A stretch of 64,000 nt of DNA from Zygotorulaspora mrakii (Eukaryota > Ascomycota > Saccharomycetes > Saccharomycetales > Saccharomycetaceae): contig NC_050719.1 in the NCBI RefSeq assembly GCF_013402915.1, positions 1,240,001 to 1,304,000 of the forward strand. Direction: 5' to 3'. The translations under genes and the position numbers were made by a program. This document shows positions 29,801 to 40,468 of the stretch, in pieces. Each line of letters opens with the position of its first letter. The stretch's first letter is position 1. The notes beneath the pieces are model-generated. The model saw nothing but the letters and a program-made list of their open reading frames with translations. It had not been told where the DNA came from and searched no databases.

Positions 29801-32524
29801 TTCCTTTTGAGAGAATGTACGCACGCCTGCTTTTTCGATACCCTCAGCAATGATGTTGTTAGCGCTCATTAAGCCTGTACCTCTCGTCCATCCGATGATA
29901 GCACCACAAATGGTTAATTGGTTACCCCATGATTCTGAGTGCCACCTGTTAAATAAGGTTTCCAAGGACAACTTAGATTCAGAGTACAAACCATCACCAC
30001 CGAATGTACCATGGTTAGGAGACATTGGCAAAATGACTTGAGCAGGTCTTGTTTCAATTCCTCTAGAAGACTTTTGCTTCTTGACATTACCCATTATTCT
30101 CATAATGTTTGTCAACATAATTCTATGAGCAAATTCTGATTTTGAGTCAATATTATCCAATTCGATACCATTTTCTGGAATAGCAGCAAACGGAATAATG
30201 GCATCTAGATCCCAACCCAAACCACCAGTCTTCTCGTCGTCGTAGATGTAGTCTATTAAAGCTTCAACATCTTGTTTAGAACCTTGATTAAATGGAACGA
30301 CAACTAATGTTGAGCCTTTAGCACCGTACTTAGCGTAAATTGATTGGTAGTAATCAGTAACAGGTTTAGAGAAACGGGATGTGGTGATGATAACCTTAGC
30401 ACCACCTTGAACTAAACCTTGCAAAATCTCAGCACCGATAGAGCCCTTACCAGCACCCGTAATCAAGACATACTTATCTTTGAAAGTAACACCATTTATA
30501 GCAGCCTTCTCTAAGCCATCCAAAAACAATGAAGATAATTGGCGATCATACGCCCAATCGCCTGCAGCTGTTTTCTTCTTCAAATGTAGGAAAGGAATCG
30601 TCTCTCTTGGAATGATGGAAGAAACAGTCTTGGAAATTTGAGATTTGTTTGGCAGAGAAGCAACTTCTTTGGTAGAGTCCTTGTCAAGAGCATCAACGAC
30701 ACCAGCAAGTTGCGTAGTTTGAGACGCGTCGATGTCTTTTGAATTTTGTAAAAATTTCATTAAATCACCGTAAATCTTTTCAAATTCGGATGCAGTTGAC
30801 CCAGAAAGATCATGTTGAGCAGCCTGGGCGCTAATAGCTTTATAAACACGAGTTAGATCTTCTTCAATAGTAGACTTGGACTGTCTAGATAGCGAACCAC
30901 CGATTGCCATCTCATGAACATACTCAGAGAGTTTTCTAACCTTTTCCTTTGGTTCTTCAGAATATTTAATATTACCATTTTTATCTATAACGGTTTTTGG
31001 ACCCGTTGGTTTTGTGATGTCCTTATAAACAGGATCCATATCAATGACTTGTTTACAATTTTCGATCAACTGTTCACCTAAACTCTTAGCCAATTTATAG
31101 TTTTCACCCTTCATTTCATCTGTATGAGAAACGTGGTACTCCATAAATTTAATCAAAGTCTCATTTGATCTGTTCATGATATTGATAGCTTCACTAACGA
31201 CTTCTCTATCGACATTTTTTAAAACACCATGAATAATTTCAAAGTACAATGATAATAGTGACTGTTTTGCCCAGTTCCAAGACGAATCGAAAACTCTCGC
31301 CTTCTTTCTAGAAAAGGATGTTGCGACACCACTGATGAAAAATTCACCTAACTCAGCCGTTAAGAAATCTAATTGAGATTGCAACTCTGCAACGTTTTCT
31401 TTTTCCTTCAGTAATTTTCTTTCACCACCATTTAGATCCATTTTCAAATAACGAGCTAGAACTTGCAATTGTTGACGAGCCAAGACCTTTTGATCTTTTG
31501 TCAATTCATCGAAAGCTGCTGCATCAATTGTAGCCCCGCCAGCAGCCCCGCCAGCAGCCCCGCCAGCAGCGCCGGCAGCGGCACCGGATGAAGCAGCAGA
31601 TAAATCGATTCCGGAAGTAGAAGCGTATTTCTGAGTCATAGAGTCCAAAAATGCCTTCGCGTCAGCCTCAGAACCTAAACGAGAAGCTGGTTCATTGGTT
31701 AAAGCGATTAACAAAACAGAATCTTGTCTACCGCTACCCAACCCCCAACGTGATTGCAAATACTTTCTTGCAATGGTAATGGTGAACCCACCAGGCATCT
31801 TTGAAGACATTAATCTTGAAATCAAAGAACCTGACTGCTTACCAAGGGAACCGGAGAAAGTTTCCTGGAATGATTCTCCTAATTCCTCCAATGGCGTTTC
31901 TTCTGGTTTCTCAGGTGTTGTTCCAAATTCTTTACCTAGGTCACCCAAGATTTCATTTTGAACTGTTGATTTTCCGCCAACTAAGTCCTTTATAGTCTTC
32001 GACATCGGAACAGAATCCATCGGTTTCTTTAGTTTGTGTGCAACTAAAACGTGCAGCAACAGCGATGCCTTAACTGGTTCATCAGGAATTTCAGAAACTG
32101 GACCTGAAGGAGCAGCAACTGGAGCGGCCGGAGCAGCCGCAGCAGCAGGAAGAGCCGAAGGAGCGGCAGCAGCAGCAGAGTCAGCAGCAGCGCCTGAGGT
32201 TTCTGCAGGTTTGGAAGCCTTTTCTTTTGCGGCCAATTCATCAGCATCTGGGGTATAGCTGATATCTTTTGCATCCTTGGCGTAACACAAAACTTGTCTC
32301 TGCAAAGACAGAGCTGCATCATATGATTCGTACTTGCTCTTCATAGTTCTCTGAGCCATCCCAGACAAAGTTGGTGATGGACCAATTTCTACAACCCTTT
32401 CGGTGTTGAAATCTTTCAAGAAAACATCTTGAGTTTCAATCCATCTAACAGGGGAGGCAAATTGATAGGCTAAAAGCTCTGTCAAAAGAACGTGAGCCAG
32501 TTCTTGTTCAACTTCAGGTTTCAT
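26828..32524 (-). CDS. FAS2: Fatty acid synthase subunit alpha (Fas2)
   Basis: Fas2 is the alpha subunit of the cytosolic alpha6beta6 fatty acid synthase. The protein is about 1898 residues (S. cerevisiae 1887). The order is: MPT fragment (1-100); Ala/Pro linker (about 110-142); acyl-carrier domain with phosphopantetheine Ser186 in [10 protein letters not shown]; second Gly/Ala linker; ketoreductase (Rossmann [14 protein letters not shown], about 686); ketoacyl synthase with catalytic Cys1313 in GACATAVE; and a C-terminal phosphopantetheinyl transferase ([21 protein letters not shown], from about 1755). ATG at 32524 gives the family N-terminus [10 protein letters not shown] second ATG two codons earlier (32530) is equally possible. 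All active-site residues I can check are present. Confidence 0.98.
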   Translation of the reverse strand: MKPEVEQELAHVLLTELLAYQFASPVRWIETQDVFLKDFNTERVVEIGPSPTLSGMAQRTMKSKYESYDAALSLQRQVLCYAKDAKDISYTPDADELAAKEKASKPAETSGAAADSAAAAAPSALPAAAAAPAAPVAAPSGPVSEIPDEPVKASLLLHVLVAHKLKKPMDSVPMSKTIKDLVGGKSTVQNEILGDLGKEFGTTPEKPEETPLEELGESFQETFSGSLGKQSGSLISRLMSSKMPGGFTITIARKYLQSRWGLGSGRQDSVLLIALTNEPASRLGSEADAKAFLDSMTQKYASTSGIDLSAASSGAAAGAAGGAAGGAAGGATIDAAAFDELTKDQKVLARQQLQVLARYLKMDLNGGERKLLKEKENVAELQSQLDFLTAELGEFFISGVATSFSRKKARVFDSSWNWAKQSLLSLYFEIIHGVLKNVDREVVSEAINIMNRSNETLIKFMEYHVSHTDEMKGENYKLAKSLGEQLIENCKQVIDMDPVYKDITKPTGPKTVIDKNGNIKYSEEPKEKVRKLSEYVHEMAIGGSLSRQSKSTIEEDLTRVYKAISAQAAQHDLSGSTASEFEKIYGDLMKFLQNSKDIDASQTTQLAGVVDALDKDSTKEVASLPNKSQISKTVSSIIPRETIPFLHLKKKTAAGDWAYDRQLSSLFLDGLEKAAINGVTFKDKYVLITGAGKGSIGAEILQGLVQGGAKVIITTSRFSKPVTDYYQSIYAKYGAKGSTLVVVPFNQGSKQDVEALIDYIYDDEKTGGLGWDLDAIIPFAAIPENGIELDNIDSKSEFAHRIMLTNIMRIMGNVKKQKSSRGIETRPAQVILPMSPNHGTFGGDGLYSESKLSLETLFNRWHSESWGNQLTICGAIIGWTRGTGLMSANNIIAEGIEKAGVRTFSQKEMAFNLLGLLIPEVVQLCQNSPVMADLNGSLQYLTDLKEFTRKLRSELTETSEIRKAVSIETALEHKVVSGDNADAAYTQVEVQPKANINLEFPTLKSYKDVKKFASSELEGLLDLERVIVVTGFSEVGPWGSSRTRWEMEAFGEFSLEGCVEMAWIMGLIKYHNGNLKGRPYTGWVDANSNDPIDDKDVKTKYESKIMEHAGIRLIEPELFNGYNPERKQMIQEVVVEEDLEPFEASKETAEQFKHEHGEKVDIFEIPETGEFSVKLLKGATLYIPKALRFDRLVAGQIPTGWDARTYGISDDIISQVDPITLYALVSVVEAFIAAGIVDPYEMYEYVHVSEVGNCSGSGMGGVSALRGMFKDRYKDQPVQNDILQESFINTMSAWVNMLLISSSGPIKTPVGACATAVESVDVGMETILSGKAKICIVGGYDDFQEEGSYEFGNMNATSNTLEEFEHGRTPAEMSRPATTSRSGFMEAQGAGIQIIMSADLALKMGVPIYGIVGMTATATDKIGRSVPAPGKGILTTAREHHGDLKFPTPLLDIKYRKRQLLNREKQIKQWVENELDMLSYEAESISPEDHDIFFSERTEEIKREASRQIKSAQSQWGNEFYKNDPRIAPLRGALATFGLTIDDLGVASFHGTSTKANDKNESATINDMMKHLGRSEGNPVIGVFQKYLTGHPKGAAGAWMLNGAIQILNSGIVPGNRNADNVDKLLEQFEYVLYPSKTLKTNGVKAVSITSFGFGQKGAQAIVIHPDYLYAAVDEKTYQKYAAKVTVREKNAHKFFHNGMIYNKLFISKEHAPYTDELEQPVYLDPLARVSTDKKTGGLTYNAKSIQDKSKFVSENNKKTAAIVGDLAKHVAGGTEGNGVGVDVELISSVNIDNETFIERNFTPEEIAYCKSQPCAQSSFAGTWSAKEAVFKSLGVKSQGGGASLKEIEITRVSERGPEVKLTGSAKKIAAQAGISNVKVSISHDDFQSVAVAISSKK
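31533..31568. repeat. 12-bp tandem repeat in the FAS2 linker
   Basis: Three exact copies of GCCCCGCCAGCA, plus degenerate GC-rich copies beyond, encode Gly-Gly-Ala-Ala repeats in the flexible linker after the acyl-carrier domain. Length change here keeps the frame. Confidence 0.93.
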
Positions 32525-32689
32525 AACCATAGTGTCTACACCGTCTTAGGAACCAATGATACCAGATATGGCACCGCAAATGCAATTGTCATCTAATTTA
32601 TATATTTTTGAAGGTTTCTTCCCCTGTTGTTATCGGTTGTAGCCTCAAGCAGCCGCCCAACAAGACGCCAAATCCAACAGTTTCTGGTA

Positions 32690-32697
32690 TTACCCGG
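32690..32697 (+). promoter_or_regulatory. Reb1-type site upstream of FAS2
   Basis: TTACCCGG contains the Reb1 core TTACCCG and lies about 166 bp upstream of the FAS2 start. General factors including Reb1 are known to act at yeast FAS promoters; use here is inferred. Confidence 0.68.
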
Positions 32698-32858
32698 CGA
32701 CATAAAAAAGTTGAAAAAGAGTTTAAAAGGACATCTCTGAGCGCGATTTGATTAAAAAATTTTTCATCATCCCTGCAAAGTAATGTTCTATATATATAGT
32801 GTTCAAGTGACATTGTAGTTTCAGTTATTCCTTATTGGTCATCTGATGCCACCGCTGG

Positions 32859-32866
32859 CACATGTG
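32859..32866. promoter_or_regulatory. E-box, possible Ino2/Ino4 site of FAS2
   Basis: The palindrome CACATGTG contains CATGTG, the core of the inositol-sensitive UAS (CATGTGAAAT) bound by Ino2/Ino4. It lies about 335 bp upstream of FAS2, a known target in S. cerevisiae. The 3' flank does not match the full consensus. Confidence 0.5.
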
Positions 32867-33333
32867 TCTCATGGAGAAGAGGTGCTTACAGAAGTAGCAC
32901 ATTTTTTCTGGGCGATACAAAATCCAAAAACGTTTCAAAGCCTTTCTATTTACTGAGATAATTTACTTATCGAATTTTAGGACCAATTACCGTAGTTGCG
33001 ACTACACCAATTGCTGTTCATAACCCCACAGTTTATTAAGAAAACTAGTTTTTGGTAAATCAACTATATTTAACTATATAAACCCTGTTTCCACCCCGAT
33101 ATGTATTTGCTAGTTACATCATTGGGACTAAATAAGTAGGGATACATTCGCACTCATAAAGATTTCTCTTGTCTTGTTTTGAACCGATTTGCGTTTTCTT
33201 GTATAGATATAATGCTTTCTTTAATTTTGAGTTGTTAATATACTACACATCTAAATATGATTTTCGATTTTTCTTTTTCACTTGTTTCTTTGAAAAGGCA
33301 ACTAGAAGGCAAAGGGTAATTATAATTAAAGTC

Positions 33334-34281
33334 TTAACGTCTTGTTGTGACCACTGATGGTACCACAACAACAACGACGACAACAGCAAAGATTAAGAAT
33401 ACGATGATCCAACATCTTATCTTATTTCTTCTTGCTCTTCTAGCACTCACGACTGCTTTATTTGTATGTCCAATACCTTGTTCCACATCTTGTTGAGCAT
33501 CTTCAACATTTTTATCAATTACTTCGATATTTTCTTCTTGTTCAACTACTAATTGCTCCATATCATTAAACAATTGTGTCAATTCTGCCATGGTTTTTTC
33601 TAATTTTAATAATTCTTGATGTCTTGCTTGTACTTCAGCCAAGGCTGTTTTCGCCTCACCACGTCTATTTGCATTCAACAATGCTTGTGAGAATATTTGT
33701 TGACCGCCGACATCGCTAATAGCATTCTCAACTTCCTCATTAGTAGCATCAGGTTGAACAATTTTGTATTGTCTCATTGCTTGTTCCTTGTTTTCTTCTT
33801 TATAGTTCGATTCTATAATTCTATAATCTTGAATAGCCTTCAGAAATCTTTGTCTCGAATTTTCAGCTTGTGCCTGCTTGCTAGAATCATGCAACCCTTC
33901 TTGTTGTGCACTTTTTATCTTGTTCTTCAATTGATACTGTAGATCTGACGCATGCGAAACCACATCGTCGAGTGTACGTCTCAATTGCATCTCCTGATCT
34001 TCACTGACCTCCGTCAATAACTTCTTATGATATGTGTCAATACTATTGATCAGTTGTTCGTAGTTATCAATTTCGAGATTAATCTCATTAATCTTACTCA
34101 TAAATCCAACAAAGTCTGTGCCTCCATTAGTGCCCCCAGTTGCACCACCGTTGCCGCCTGAATTTCCTCTTGCTGTCGAGGTCATCTCGTAGTTATCAAC
34201 TGGTGGTCCTGCACGATTCTCGTACGGATTTTGAGTTTCATACGGATTTTGAGTCTCGTAAGGATTCTGATTGTAACTCAT
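33334..34281 (-). CDS. SSO1: Plasma membrane t-SNARE Sso1/Sso2
   Basis: Sso is the syntaxin of the plasma membrane and drives secretory-vesicle fusion with Sec9 and Snc. The 315-residue protein has a disordered N-terminus with three NPY motifs (NPYETQ repeats), an Habc three-helix domain starting at FVGFMSKINEIN, and the t-SNARE helix with its zero-layer Gln in the LTQLFNDMEQLVVEQEEN stretch. It ends with a basic linker (KARRNKIRCW-type) and a C-terminal anchor IIVFLIFAVVVVVVVVPSVV. The ATG at 34281 gives MSYNQNPYE, like S. cerevisiae MSYNNPY. This lineage should have one gene for the S. cerevisiae pair SSO1/SSO2, so the symbol stands for both. Confidence 0.95.
   Translation of the reverse strand: MSYNQNPYETQNPYETQNPYENRAGPPVDNYEMTSTARGNSGGNGGATGGTNGGTDFVGFMSKINEINLEIDNYEQLINSIDTYHKKLLTEVSEDQEMQLRRTLDDVVSHASDLQYQLKNKIKSAQQEGLHDSSKQAQAENSRQRFLKAIQDYRIIESNYKEENKEQAMRQYKIVQPDATNEEVENAISDVGGQQIFSQALLNANRRGEAKTALAEVQARHQELLKLEKTMAELTQLFNDMEQLVVEQEENIEVIDKNVEDAQQDVEQGIGHTNKAVVSARRARRNKIRCWIIVFLIFAVVVVVVVVPSVVTTRR
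34221..34274. repeat. 18-bp tandem repeat in the SSO N-terminus
   Basis: Three consecutive 18-bp units (34221-34238, 34239-34256, 34257-34274) with few differences encode the six-residue repeat NPYETQ. The repeat triples the NPY motif. Confidence 0.93.
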
Positions 34282-34850
34282 TCGAGGCAAGTTCAAATTC
34301 AACTGTCACTATTACTGTCACGATTATTGTAACAATTTCTGCAATAACAAAAAACTAACAACAAATTGTCTGTGCAACTTACAACTCACAACCACAGAAA
34401 AAAAAACAGAATGCAAAACTATATAGCGGAATCCCTTCTAATGTATAGAGACGTCTATAATATAACCAACACAATCGATGTAATGATAAGCACTCAGTTT
34501 GGTACGCTAAACTTTAGTACAAGTGAATATTGAGACGTCTTACAGCCTCTTTCGTGATATTTTTGTTTCTTTATTTTGTTTCATGCTGGAACCGGTAACG
34601 AGGTCCCTATTGGAACGAACTGAACGGTTCTCATTCCCGTCTTGCAAAAGACACAAAAGAGCTACGAAAAAAGGTCCAAAACCGGAAAGCGTACCTAATG
34701 ACAGGACAAGCGTTCCAAACCGCGCGGTGTACTGAGTTTGACAGGGGTAACGCTATACGAATGCCGGGTAACGGAATAATACCTTCTCTGTACAGATGGT
34801 ACCAGAATGTGGGACTAGTCGTGGTCGTGGACGTGGAGATTCGCAGATTT
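34282..34850. other. SSO upstream region
   Basis: About 570 bp between the SSO start and the end of NSL1. A Reb1-type CGGGTAA is at 34765-34771. The NSL1-proximal end is made of degenerate GTGGTCGTGGACGTGG-like sequence related to the NSL1 repeat. No gene is called. Confidence 0.5.
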
Positions 34851-34910
34851 GGTCGAGATCTTATTCGAGGTCTTGTTCGAGGTCTTGGTGGTCGTCTTGG
34901 TGGTCAAGGT
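34851..34910. repeat. 12-bp periodic repeat across the NSL1 stop codon
   Basis: Five diverged 12-bp units of the type ATTCGAGGTCTT / GTTCGAGGTCTT / GGTGGTCGTCTT run across the 3' end of NSL1. They encode four-residue repeats (LEQD, DHQD, LDHL). The TAA stop at 34861-34863 occupies a position that is a CAA glutamine codon in the neighbouring unit. Confidence 0.85.
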
Positions 34911-35646
34911 GGTCAAGGTGTGGGCTGCTGCTATCAGAAAAGTTTAGTTCTGCGTCGAGGTACCGGACCAGCGAGCGCACCTTATTGACTTCTGGGCGGG
35001 AGACTGATATTCGGCGCTGGGCCTCTGCGACGTTGTGTAATGCTTGTTCGTAGCGCGAGCCGACTTGATCGTAGAATTGGTCTGAAGTTTCAGCGGTCTC
35101 CTGTTGCTGCGGGCTATCCGGATCAGAATTGAGATCAGAACTTTGTTCAGGATTTTGTAGAGCTGCTATTCGAGAGTCCAGAGCCGAGATGTAGTCTTGT
35201 TTGGCCTCATTGTAAATGCGCTTGATTTCTGCCGGCGCGTTCTGCCTCAGTTGAGAGAGTTTTAGGGTTTCGTTTTCCCACTCCTGGTATTTCTGCCTCA
35301 CCTTTTCGTTAAGGTCGAGATCAAACGGTTCCACATATTTCTCCTGCGACTTCATGATGAGTGCTCTGACGTTCTTGACTTCATCGTTGGTGTTTATTAT
35401 GCGTAGAGAGTTTGAAGCCATGTCCATTACTTGCGACAAAAAATCTTGAAGTTGTACCTGTACTTCCCTTCGCACAGTGTCTTCTTTTGAGTTGCTCTGT
35501 TCTTCCTTTACAACATCACGGCTGTCGGTTTCTGTTGTCGGCAGATGTAGAGCTGCCTTCTGCTCCAGCTGATCGTAGAGTTGCCCATATATGCTCCTTA
35601 GTTGTTCCACAGTGACATCCAGTCTTTTGGGGGTTTGGGATGGCAT
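34861..35646 (-). CDS. NSL1: MIND kinetochore complex subunit Nsl1
   Basis: Nsl1 belongs to the Mtw1/MIND complex linking the inner kinetochore to Ndc80 and Spc105. The 261-residue protein is longer than the 216-residue S. cerevisiae one. Conserved blocks are KRLDVTVEQLRSIYGQ at the start, RREVQVQLQDFL, and MKSQEKYVEPFDLDLNEKVR followed by QEWENETLKLSQLRQ. The rest is coiled coil. The extra length comes from a Gln/Asp/Ser-rich spacer and a C-terminal tail of about 25 residues built from the 12-bp repeat. ATG at 35646 gives MPSQTPKRLDV. It is divergent from VMA11. Confidence 0.92.
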   Translation of the reverse strand: MPSQTPKRLDVTVEQLRSIYGQLYDQLEQKAALHLPTTETDSRDVVKEEQSNSKEDTVRREVQVQLQDFLSQVMDMASNSLRIINTNDEVKNVRALIMKSQEKYVEPFDLDLNEKVRQKYQEWENETLKLSQLRQNAPAEIKRIYNEAKQDYISALDSRIAALQNPEQSSDLNSDPDSPQQQETAETSDQFYDQVGSRYEQALHNVAEAQRRISVSRPEVNKVRSLVRYLDAELNFSDSSSPHLDHLDHQDDHQDLEQDLE

Positions 35647-35777
35647 TGCTAAAGAAACAAACAAGCACACACTGCACCGTCGACACCGTAGTTCCGTCTG
35701 CGATGAAGAGCTTTTCTCCTTGGCGGCTTTATTATATTTGTTAAATTGAACTTTGTTGTTTACAATAAGTCGGGAAG

Positions 35778-35784
35778 TTACCCG
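35778..35784 (+). promoter_or_regulatory. Reb1-type site in the NSL1/VMA11 promoter
   Basis: TTACCCG lies in the 272-bp divergent promoter, about 135 bp from each start codon. Its exact core and central position make a Reb1 role likely. Confidence 0.68.
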
Positions 35785-35918
35785 AACTCTAAAAAGGGCA
35801 TGGCATGCAGCTTAACTATACAGTCAGTTTTACAACAGGTGAAAAGTTAGAAATCAGAGGGGATTTAAGGATTGTGATACATACTGAAACTAAACAATCG
35901 TCACAGCTAATATATTCA

Positions 35919-36410
35919 ATGAGCATGGAAAGTGTTGAATGGGCACCTGCCTATGCTCCCTTTTTGGGATTTGCAGGCTGTTCGGCAGCAGTCGTCTTGT
36001 CATTTCTAGGTGCAGCCATCGGTACCGCGAAGTCTGGTATTGGTATTGCGGGTATTGGTACTTTTAAACCAGAACTCATTATGAAGTCTTTGATACCTGT
36101 GGTTATGAGTGGTATTTTGGCTATTTATGGTCTCGTTGTTGGAGTTCTGATTTCCGGAAGCATATCGCCAACAGAAGACTACACTTTATTTAATGGCGTG
36201 ATGCATTTGAGTTGCGGTTTATCAGTTGGTTTTGCATGTTTGAGTAGTGGTTATGCTATTGGTATCGTTGGAGATGTCGGTGTTAGAAAATTCATGCATC
36301 AGGCAAGGCTTTTTGTTGGTATTGTGTTAATTCTCATCTTCTCGGAAGTTCTTGGTCTTTATGGGATGATTGTTGCACTACTATTAAATACTAAAGGTTC
36401 AGAAAAATGA
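35919..36410 (+). CDS. VMA11: V-ATPase proteolipid subunit c' (Vma11)
   Basis: Subunit c' is one of the proteolipids of the V0 rotor ring. The 163-residue protein has four membrane segments. The proton-carrying Glu lies in segment 4 ([14 protein letters not shown], about residue 145). The conserved [15 protein letters not shown] and [16 protein letters not shown] loops are present. The S. cerevisiae protein has 164 residues, which supports the start at 35919 ([20 protein letters not shown], given in part). An in-frame ATG at 35805 with 38 open codons precedes it. It resembles c' rather than c (Vma3) by position and by [10 protein letters not shown]. It is convergent with RVB2. Confidence 0.95.
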   Translation: MSMESVEWAPAYAPFLGFAGCSAAVVLSFLGAAIGTAKSGIGIAGIGTFKPELIMKSLIPVVMSGILAIYGLVVGVLISGSISPTEDYTLFNGVMHLSCGLSVGFACLSSGYAIGIVGDVGVRKFMHQARLFVGIVLILIFSEVLGLYGMIVALLLNTKGSEK

Positions 36411-36497
36411 TCAAAATTTGTCTTGTTTTATTGCATATATAGAACCAATTTTTTTACACAATTCAAAATATAATCTACAAAATTATCGTGCACTAAT

Positions 36498-38290
<1,793 letters not shown>

Positions 38291-39421
38291 ATGAATACGC
38301 TAAAACATCTGGTGAAATCGTGCTGCTCATTATGCTGCTTCTGCTGCTGTTATGATTATGATGAATCATTTATCTCGATAAATGGCAGACGGTATCTTAT
38401 TAAAGAACTATTGAGTGAGAGGAGCTTATCTTTTATATATTTAGTTCGACAGATGGGCATCAGTAACTCCTCTCAAAGAATGAGCATGGGTAGCACCTCC
38501 GAGATGTATGCTCTAAAGAAAACCAGGTGTCCCTTCGGAAACATTGAAAGCATATCACAAGCTATGAAGGAGATCGACAATTATAAAAGATTTCAAAGTC
38601 CATACATCATATCACTTGTGGACTCACAAGTAAGACAGGAAAAGGATGGAACGAAGACAGTACTGATCCTCCTGCCATTCTATCCGTTAGGATCTTTACA
38701 AGACTCGATCAACCGCAATATACTGAGAGGGACCTTTCTCTCAGAAAACGAGTGTATCAGAATTATGATAGGCATAACCAGGGCTTTGCGATATTTGCAC
38801 GATCCAGCCGCAAGAGAAGAAACGGATGATAATGAAATAGAAAGGGACACAGTTTCAGTCGCGTATAGTGATGAAGCAGCATTTCTTCTCGACGATACTC
38901 CACTGGAACTAGATATTTTATCTTCTCATAATACTACAAACACAAATTCGTACTCTCACAGAGATCTCAAGCCTTCGAATATTCTTTTCTCTTCGGATGG
39001 AGTACCAGTAATATCAGATTTAAGTCTTTGTTCCAAGACCGACGTTACCATTAAGACGAAGCTTCAGTTGCATGAGCTTCAAGAATGGGTCTCAGATCAT
39101 TGTACTATACCATACACAGCACCTGAACTGTTAAATTTGAAACAAAATATTGATATGGATTACAAAGTAGATATATGGTCATTTGGATGTATATGCTATG
39201 CCATGTTGTTTGGTATTTCACCATTCGAAAGAGAGGAACAATTGAGGGGTTCTTCGTTGGTGTACGCCATTTCTACCGGAAAGTTTTCATACCCAAAACA
39301 AACAAGGTACTCTCAAAATCTTCTTGATATAATTGAATCATGCCTTCAGGTCGAGCCTGCTAACCGGCCTACAACGAATAGTCTTTTAGCAACGTTCCAA
39401 GAGCTTCAAACTACTAATTAA
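38291..39421 (+). CDS. ENV7: Vacuolar NAK-family protein kinase Env7
   Basis: Env7 is a palmitoylated vacuolar kinase (STK16-like) that restrains vacuole fusion. The 376-residue protein begins MNTLKHLVKSCCSLCCFCCC; the dense cysteines suit palmitoyl anchoring. Conserved elements include ALKKTRCP (catalytic Lys near 76), the QSPYIISLVDSQV block, HRDLKPSN near residue 223, and YTAPELL. The activation-segment start reads DLS (243-245), where S. cerevisiae has DLG. The glycine loop reads LLSERSLSFIYLV, where S. cerevisiae has GEGG in place of SERS. The rest of the domain is well conserved, so the protein may keep structure with altered ATP binding. Confidence 0.92.
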   Translation: MNTLKHLVKSCCSLCCFCCCYDYDESFISINGRRYLIKELLSERSLSFIYLVRQMGISNSSQRMSMGSTSEMYALKKTRCPFGNIESISQAMKEIDNYKRFQSPYIISLVDSQVRQEKDGTKTVLILLPFYPLGSLQDSINRNILRGTFLSENECIRIMIGITRALRYLHDPAAREETDDNEIERDTVSVAYSDEAAFLLDDTPLELDILSSHNTTNTNSYSHRDLKPSNILFSSDGVPVISDLSLCSKTDVTIKTKLQLHELQEWVSDHCTIPYTAPELLNLKQNIDMDYKVDIWSFGCICYAMLFGISPFEREEQLRGSSLVYAISTGKFSYPKQTRYSQNLLDIIESCLQVEPANRPTTNSLLATFQELQTTN

Positions 39422-39682
39422 TCTTCGTTTACGATGATATTCTCGTACAAGGCCTTTATGACGCGAAGTAACAGCATGTTTTGTTGAACCCAAAGGCTCA
39501 ATTTGGAAGCATTGCAGAGAAAAATATCTGCTTGCTTCTATTAGGCCTATACTAGGACTTTTTACGGTCAATTGGAACCTACTTTTTCTCATATATCAAA
39601 ATCAAAGTCTGCAATAAAGGTGGCCGGAAGAATCATTGAAAAACAATTGCGCCGCGAAAGCTTGTAATCACAGTTATAATAA

Positions 39683-40225
39683 ATGGAAACAAGATCGAAG
39701 AGTTTTCAGAATTGTACCGAGGCTGAAATCCCTGGTTATAATGATTGCCCCTCTTTTTTATTCCAGGTAAATAAGGCAGCTGCGAAGACGGGTAGGAGAA
39801 ATCAAATTGTTACTGAAGTCCGTGATGTAAGCGGTAATACCAAAGCTTCTACACTTCCACCACCGCCTTTGGCTAGCAGAAGGAGCAGACGAAATCTTCC
39901 TATTGAAAGTGAAAAGAGTGAGCCGGACTTGTCGACACTAAGTTACGAGGAGGTTCTGAGCAGGGTCGAGAGTTTGTGCTCTTTCAAAAGTAGATTACCT
40001 ACACAAGAATTTGATTTTTACAGGAGAAAAATTAAGACGAATATGACAAAGAATCTTGAAATCGAATCAGTTAGGCAAGTCCTGACAATGGTGTTCGAGG
40101 AATCAAGTGATAAACACAAAGGTCAACTAGTTTTGAGAGAATGGCTTACTTCAGACACATCAATCAGTAATTGGTGTCCTGCATTTCTGAAGATATACGA
40201 AAACGCAATAGAAGATGATTTATGA
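39683..40225 (+). CDS. ADD37: Small protein, probable Add37 orthologue
   Basis: The 180-residue protein has no domain that I recognise. It opens with a basic region that includes KTGRRNQIVTEVRDVSGN and a Pro-rich PPPPLASRRSRRN, then a more structured helical C-terminal half (LSYEEVLSRVESLC; TMVFEESSDKHKGQLVLREWL). The assignment rests mainly on position. In S. cerevisiae chromosome XIII the order is SSO2, ADD37, RTP1, HSC82, all with orientations matching the SSO, this gene, RTP1 and HSP82 here. ADD37 (198 residues) is a poorly studied protein linked to ER-associated degradation. The ATG at 39683 is the first in frame. Confidence 0.6.
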   Translation: METRSKSFQNCTEAEIPGYNDCPSFLFQVNKAAAKTGRRNQIVTEVRDVSGNTKASTLPPPPLASRRSRRNLPIESEKSEPDLSTLSYEEVLSRVESLCSFKSRLPTQEFDFYRRKIKTNMTKNLEIESVRQVLTMVFEESSDKHKGQLVLREWLTSDTSISNWCPAFLKIYENAIEDDL

Positions 40226-40468
40226 TCCAATAGGGTGGTATATCTGTAAAATGGTTGTACTGCATGCATTTCTTGGTGTTTAAACTTTTTACTATTTTTG
40301 ATTTTTTGACATTAAACTATATAATTAGATGTTACCCTATAGGAAGAGGAATTAGATTAATTCAACTTGATAAACTAACTATGGTTTACTCCCAAAAATG
40401 ATTCGATATGCTCTCATAAATGACGAAAATGTACATGGAAGGGCAAATAGAGTAAAATTAGTGCTCGT

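Larger units (their letters stand above)
32525..33333. promoter_or_regulatory. FAS2 promoter and SSO downstream region
   Basis: This 809-bp stretch contains the FAS2 promoter. A Reb1-type site lies at 32690-32697 and an E-box at 32859-32866. A poly-T stretch near 33265 and several A/T-rich blocks lie toward the SSO 3' end. No gene is visible. Confidence 0.55.
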
